From Thermococcus paralvinellae (GTDB lineage: Archaea; Methanobacteriota_B; Thermococci; Thermococcales; Thermococcaceae): 7,421 nt of DNA. The stretch covers positions 1 to 7,421 of the forward strand of contig DQUR01000034.1 of NCBI GenBank assembly GCA_015662175.1. The letters are read 5' to 3'. Shown piece by piece: positions 5,881 to 7,421 of the stretch (position 1 is the stretch's first letter; the number at the start of each line of letters is the position of its first letter). A program made the translations under genes and the position numbers. The notes under the pieces are model-generated. The model worked only from the letters and a program-made list of their open reading frames with translations, did not search any database and was not told where the DNA came from.

Positions 5881-5913
5881 TTTTCTCACCAAAAAAAGGG
5901 ATTGTAAAGAAGG

Positions 5914-6321
5914 CTAGACTCTCCTGCCCCTGCGACCGCCCTTCGGTCTTGTGCCATCATGGGGTATTGGTGTAACGTCCTCAACACGACCTATCTTAAG
6001 ACCCGCTCTGGCCAGAGCCCTGATTGCAGCCTGAGCACCGGGTCCGGGTGTTTTGCTCTTGCTTCCACCGGGGGCTCTAACTTTAATGTGCACACCAACA
6101 ATACCCTTTTCCAAAGCCTCTTCAGCAGCCCTCTTTGCAGCAATCATGGCAGCATATGGAGACGGCTCATCCCTGTCTGCCTTAACAACCATACCACCGC
6201 TCCACCTTGAAATTGTCTCCGCCCCTGTGAGGTCGGTTATGTGGATTATTGTGTTGTTGTATGAGGAGTAAATATGGGCAACTCCCCACTTCTCCTTCTT
6301 CTTAATATTTACCTCACTCAT
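5914..6321 (-). CDS. rps11: 30S ribosomal protein S11 (uS11)
   Basis: Platform protein uS11 (eukaryotic RPS14), 135 residues, which lies near the E-site mRNA path. Motifs are [19 protein letters not shown] (12-30), [18 protein letters not shown] (41-58), [18 protein letters not shown] (90-107) and the basic tail [20 protein letters not shown] (115-134). The ATG at 6321 overlaps the S4 stop codon as ATGA (4 bp), a classical translational-coupling arrangement; no separate strong Shine-Dalgarno site is needed. S13-S4-S11-RpoD is the conserved archaeal counterpart of the bacterial alpha operon. Confidence 0.98.
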   Translation of the reverse strand: MSEVNIKKKEKWGVAHIYSSYNNTIIHITDLTGAETISRWSGGMVVKADRDEPSPYAAMIAAKRAAEEALEKGIVGVHIKVRAPGGSKSKTPGPGAQAAIRALARAGLKIGRVEDVTPIPHDGTRPKGGRRGRRV

Positions 6322-6863
6322 TGAGCCTCACCCGCCTGCTTGGCCTGCTCAATAACAACCCTCTCAGGGTGTGACTCCTTAGCGAAGGGTGAAGTCTTTG
6401 CGTAGGTTATGACATTCTCCTCTTCCTTGAGGACAAGGTATCCCGGAGAGCGAATGATTTGTCCGTTGACCTCAATGTGACCATGAACAATTAACTGTCT
6501 TGCCTGTTTGATAGTCCTTGCAAGACCCTTTCTGTAAACAAGTGTTTGTAATCTTCTCTCAAGGACATCTTCGATCGTTAAGGAGAGAACATCATCCAGC
6601 ACAGCGTTTTCCGGGAGAATTCCAAGTCTTGCCAGTCTTTGGAGCAGTTGTTGCCTCTCAATCTCCGCCTGTTTTCCTCTTGCCGCAAGTAACCTCCTCG
6701 CCCTTCTCCTGAACTCCTTGAGCTGTGTCTCGTGCCTCCAGAGCTCTTTCTTGTTCTTGAGCGCGTATTTTCTCATCAAAACTCTTTCCCTGTCAAGCCT
6801 CTCCTTAATCCATGGATGAGGGGGAGTTTCATACTTCTTCCTTTGTCTCTTGGGATCTCCCAT
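6318..6863 (-). CDS. rps4: 30S ribosomal protein S4 (uS4)
   Basis: This 181-residue primary 16S rRNA-binding protein (uS4, eukaryotic RPS9) nucleates assembly of the 5' domain. The N-terminal half is very basic and helical ([17 protein letters not shown] at 2-18, [20 protein letters not shown] at 51-70). The S4 RNA-binding fold begins about residue 101: [20 protein letters not shown] (103-122), then [12 protein letters not shown] (123-134) and [11 protein letters not shown]. The ATG at 6863 has GAGGTGAC 5 nt upstream. The gene follows S13 by 29 bp and overlaps S11 by 4 bp. The length and archaeal N-terminus without zinc cysteines are normal. Confidence 0.98.
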   Translation of the reverse strand: MGDPKRQRKKYETPPHPWIKERLDRERVLMRKYALKNKKELWRHETQLKEFRRRARRLLAARGKQAEIERQQLLQRLARLGILPENAVLDDVLSLTIEDVLERRLQTLVYRKGLARTIKQARQLIVHGHIEVNGQIIRSPGYLVLKEEENVITYAKTSPFAKESHPERVVIEQAKQAGEAQ

Positions 6864-6892
6864 TTTATGTCACCTCACTTTTTTTCACTTCT

Positions 6893-7339
6893 TCACTTCT
6901 TCTTCCTTTTCACACCAACCGTCATTCCCCTTCTAAAGTTTGATTTTGTTCTCTGTCCTCTCAATGGCAAGCCGAGCTCGTGTCTAATACCCCTGTATGC
7001 CCTGATCCTCCTGAGTCTGTTGATATCCTCACGCCATGCCATAACAAGCTTTGCACCAGTGGAATGAAGGTATCTTCCGGTCTCGTAATCCTTTGGTCTG
7101 TTCACTGCCCAAGGCGGGATCCCATGCTCAACCGGACTTTCAAGTATTTCCTCGATAAGCTTAACCTGCTCATCTGTTAGATAACCTGCCTTCTGAAATG
7201 GGTCCAATCCAGCAACCCTGCACACCATTGTCGCAAAGTTTATGCCTATCCCTTTTATCGCTGTGAGCGCCCATCTGAGCTGTTTATTTCCATCCAGATC
7301 CACTCCCGCAACACGGACGATATGTCTGAAATCTGCCAT
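6893..7339 (-). CDS. rps13: 30S ribosomal protein S13 (uS13)
   Basis: Small-subunit head protein uS13 (eukaryotic RPS18), 148 residues, which forms intersubunit bridges and touches P-site tRNA. Motifs are [16 protein letters not shown] (4-19), IKGIG (28-32), [18 protein letters not shown] (71-88), [20 protein letters not shown] (111-130) and a lysine-rich tail VKRKKK. The ATG at 7339 is preceded by GGAGGTGT (7354-7347) at a 7-nt spacing. It is the first protein gene of the visible operon and follows a tRNA gene by 39 bp. No TATA box is visible in that gap, so the promoter probably lies upstream of the tRNA, outside the window. Confidence 0.98.
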   Translation of the reverse strand: MADFRHIVRVAGVDLDGNKQLRWALTAIKGIGINFATMVCRVAGLDPFQKAGYLTDEQVKLIEEILESPVEHGIPPWAVNRPKDYETGRYLHSTGAKLVMAWREDINRLRRIRAYRGIRHELGLPLRGQRTKSNFRRGMTVGVKRKKK

Positions 7340-7359
7340 TATAACTACACCTCCGGATT

Positions 7360-7377
7360 AATCCTTCAAAGAGGATT
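7360..7377 (-). other. Small inverted repeat between tRNA-Ser and S13
   Basis: On the minus strand AATCCT (7377-7372) is complementary to AGGATT (7365-7360) with a 6-nt loop. The second arm overlaps the palindrome GGATTAATCC (7355-7364), just before the S13 Shine-Dalgarno site. It might mark the tRNA 3' processing site or a leader structure; six A/T-containing base pairs would be weak at high temperature. Confidence 0.2.
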
Positions 7378-7378
7378 T

Positions 7379-7421
7379 TGGCGCCGGGACGGGGATTTGA
7401 ACCCCGGCGGGCAAACGCCCA
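7379..7421 (-). tRNA. tRNA-Ser, 3' half only (probable)
   Basis: Only the 3' part is inside the window. It has T arm CGGGG-TTCAAAT-CCCCG, 3' acceptor strand TCCCGGC (7389-7383), discriminator G73 (7382) and encoded CCA (7381-7379). Before the T arm is a long variable arm, GGGC-GTTT-GCCC, so this is a class II tRNA. G73 with a long variable arm indicates serine (archaeal tRNA-Leu has A73). The anticodon is beyond the right edge, so the isoacceptor cannot be named. It stands 39 bp before rps13, at the head of the operon. Confidence 0.85.

Noticed and set aside
7355..7364. Palindrome GGATTAATCC as a possible operator
   Set aside because: A single 10-bp palindrome without a nearby TATA box has little support; it may simply be part of the spacer hairpin.
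1..7421. CRISPR arrays, insertion sequences or other mobile elements
   Set aside because: No direct-repeat arrays, terminal inverted repeats, transposase or integrase motifs were seen on either strand; the tRNA ends show no duplicated attachment site apart from the short tRNA-Ser-like match reported above.

Overview
The window is a piece of a euryarchaeal chromosome, almost certainly from the order Thermococcales (Pyrococcus, Thermococcus or Palaeococcus). The evidence is the gene order S13-S4-S11-RpoD-tRNA-Leu-L18e-L13-S9-RpoN-tRNA-Pro-RpoK-enolase-like-S2, near-identity to remembered Pyrococcus proteins (for example the RpoK, S9 and L18e N-termini), GC-rich tRNAs with encoded CCA in a moderate-GC genome, and GGAGGTGAT-type Shine-Dalgarno sites. 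Genus and species cannot be fixed by eye. Every convincing gene lies on the minus strand, so transcription runs from high to low coordinates.

From the right edge (about 7421 down to 1568) there is one long translation/transcription operon. It begins inside the window with the 3' half of a class II tRNA (probably tRNA-Ser). Then come uS13, uS4 and uS11, RNA polymerase subunit D, tRNA-Leu(CAG), ribosomal proteins eL18, uL13 and uS9, polymerase subunit N, tRNA-Pro(GGG), polymerase subunit K, a degenerate enolase-like protein, and uS2. Spacers are 1-50 bp, several Shine-Dalgarno sites overlap the preceding stop codon, and S4/S11 overlap by 4 bp. No convincing promoter is seen within the block. 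The tRNAs are therefore probably cut out of the same transcript that carries the mRNAs; tRNA-Leu begins one nucleotide after the rpoD stop codon. The block ends in three U-tracts (1534-1560).

A separate unit follows: a TATA/BRE promoter (about 1492-1506) and a MEMO-family protein gene (582-1460) with the three expected metal ligands. Beyond MEMO the window becomes AT-rich (289-581). This stretch holds a likely terminator, a strong promoter, a doubtful 66-codon ORF and a leader with two mutually exclusive hairpins. It leads into an unrecognised small membrane-protein gene that runs off the left edge (288 to <1).

Most of the window is ordinary core machinery. The parts worth a second look are the catalytically gutted enolase paralogue inside the operon, the tRNA genes butted against mRNA genes, a GC-rich spacer after tRNA-Leu that resembles the 3' end of the tRNA-Ser gene, and the regulatory-looking leader plus unknown membrane protein at the left edge.
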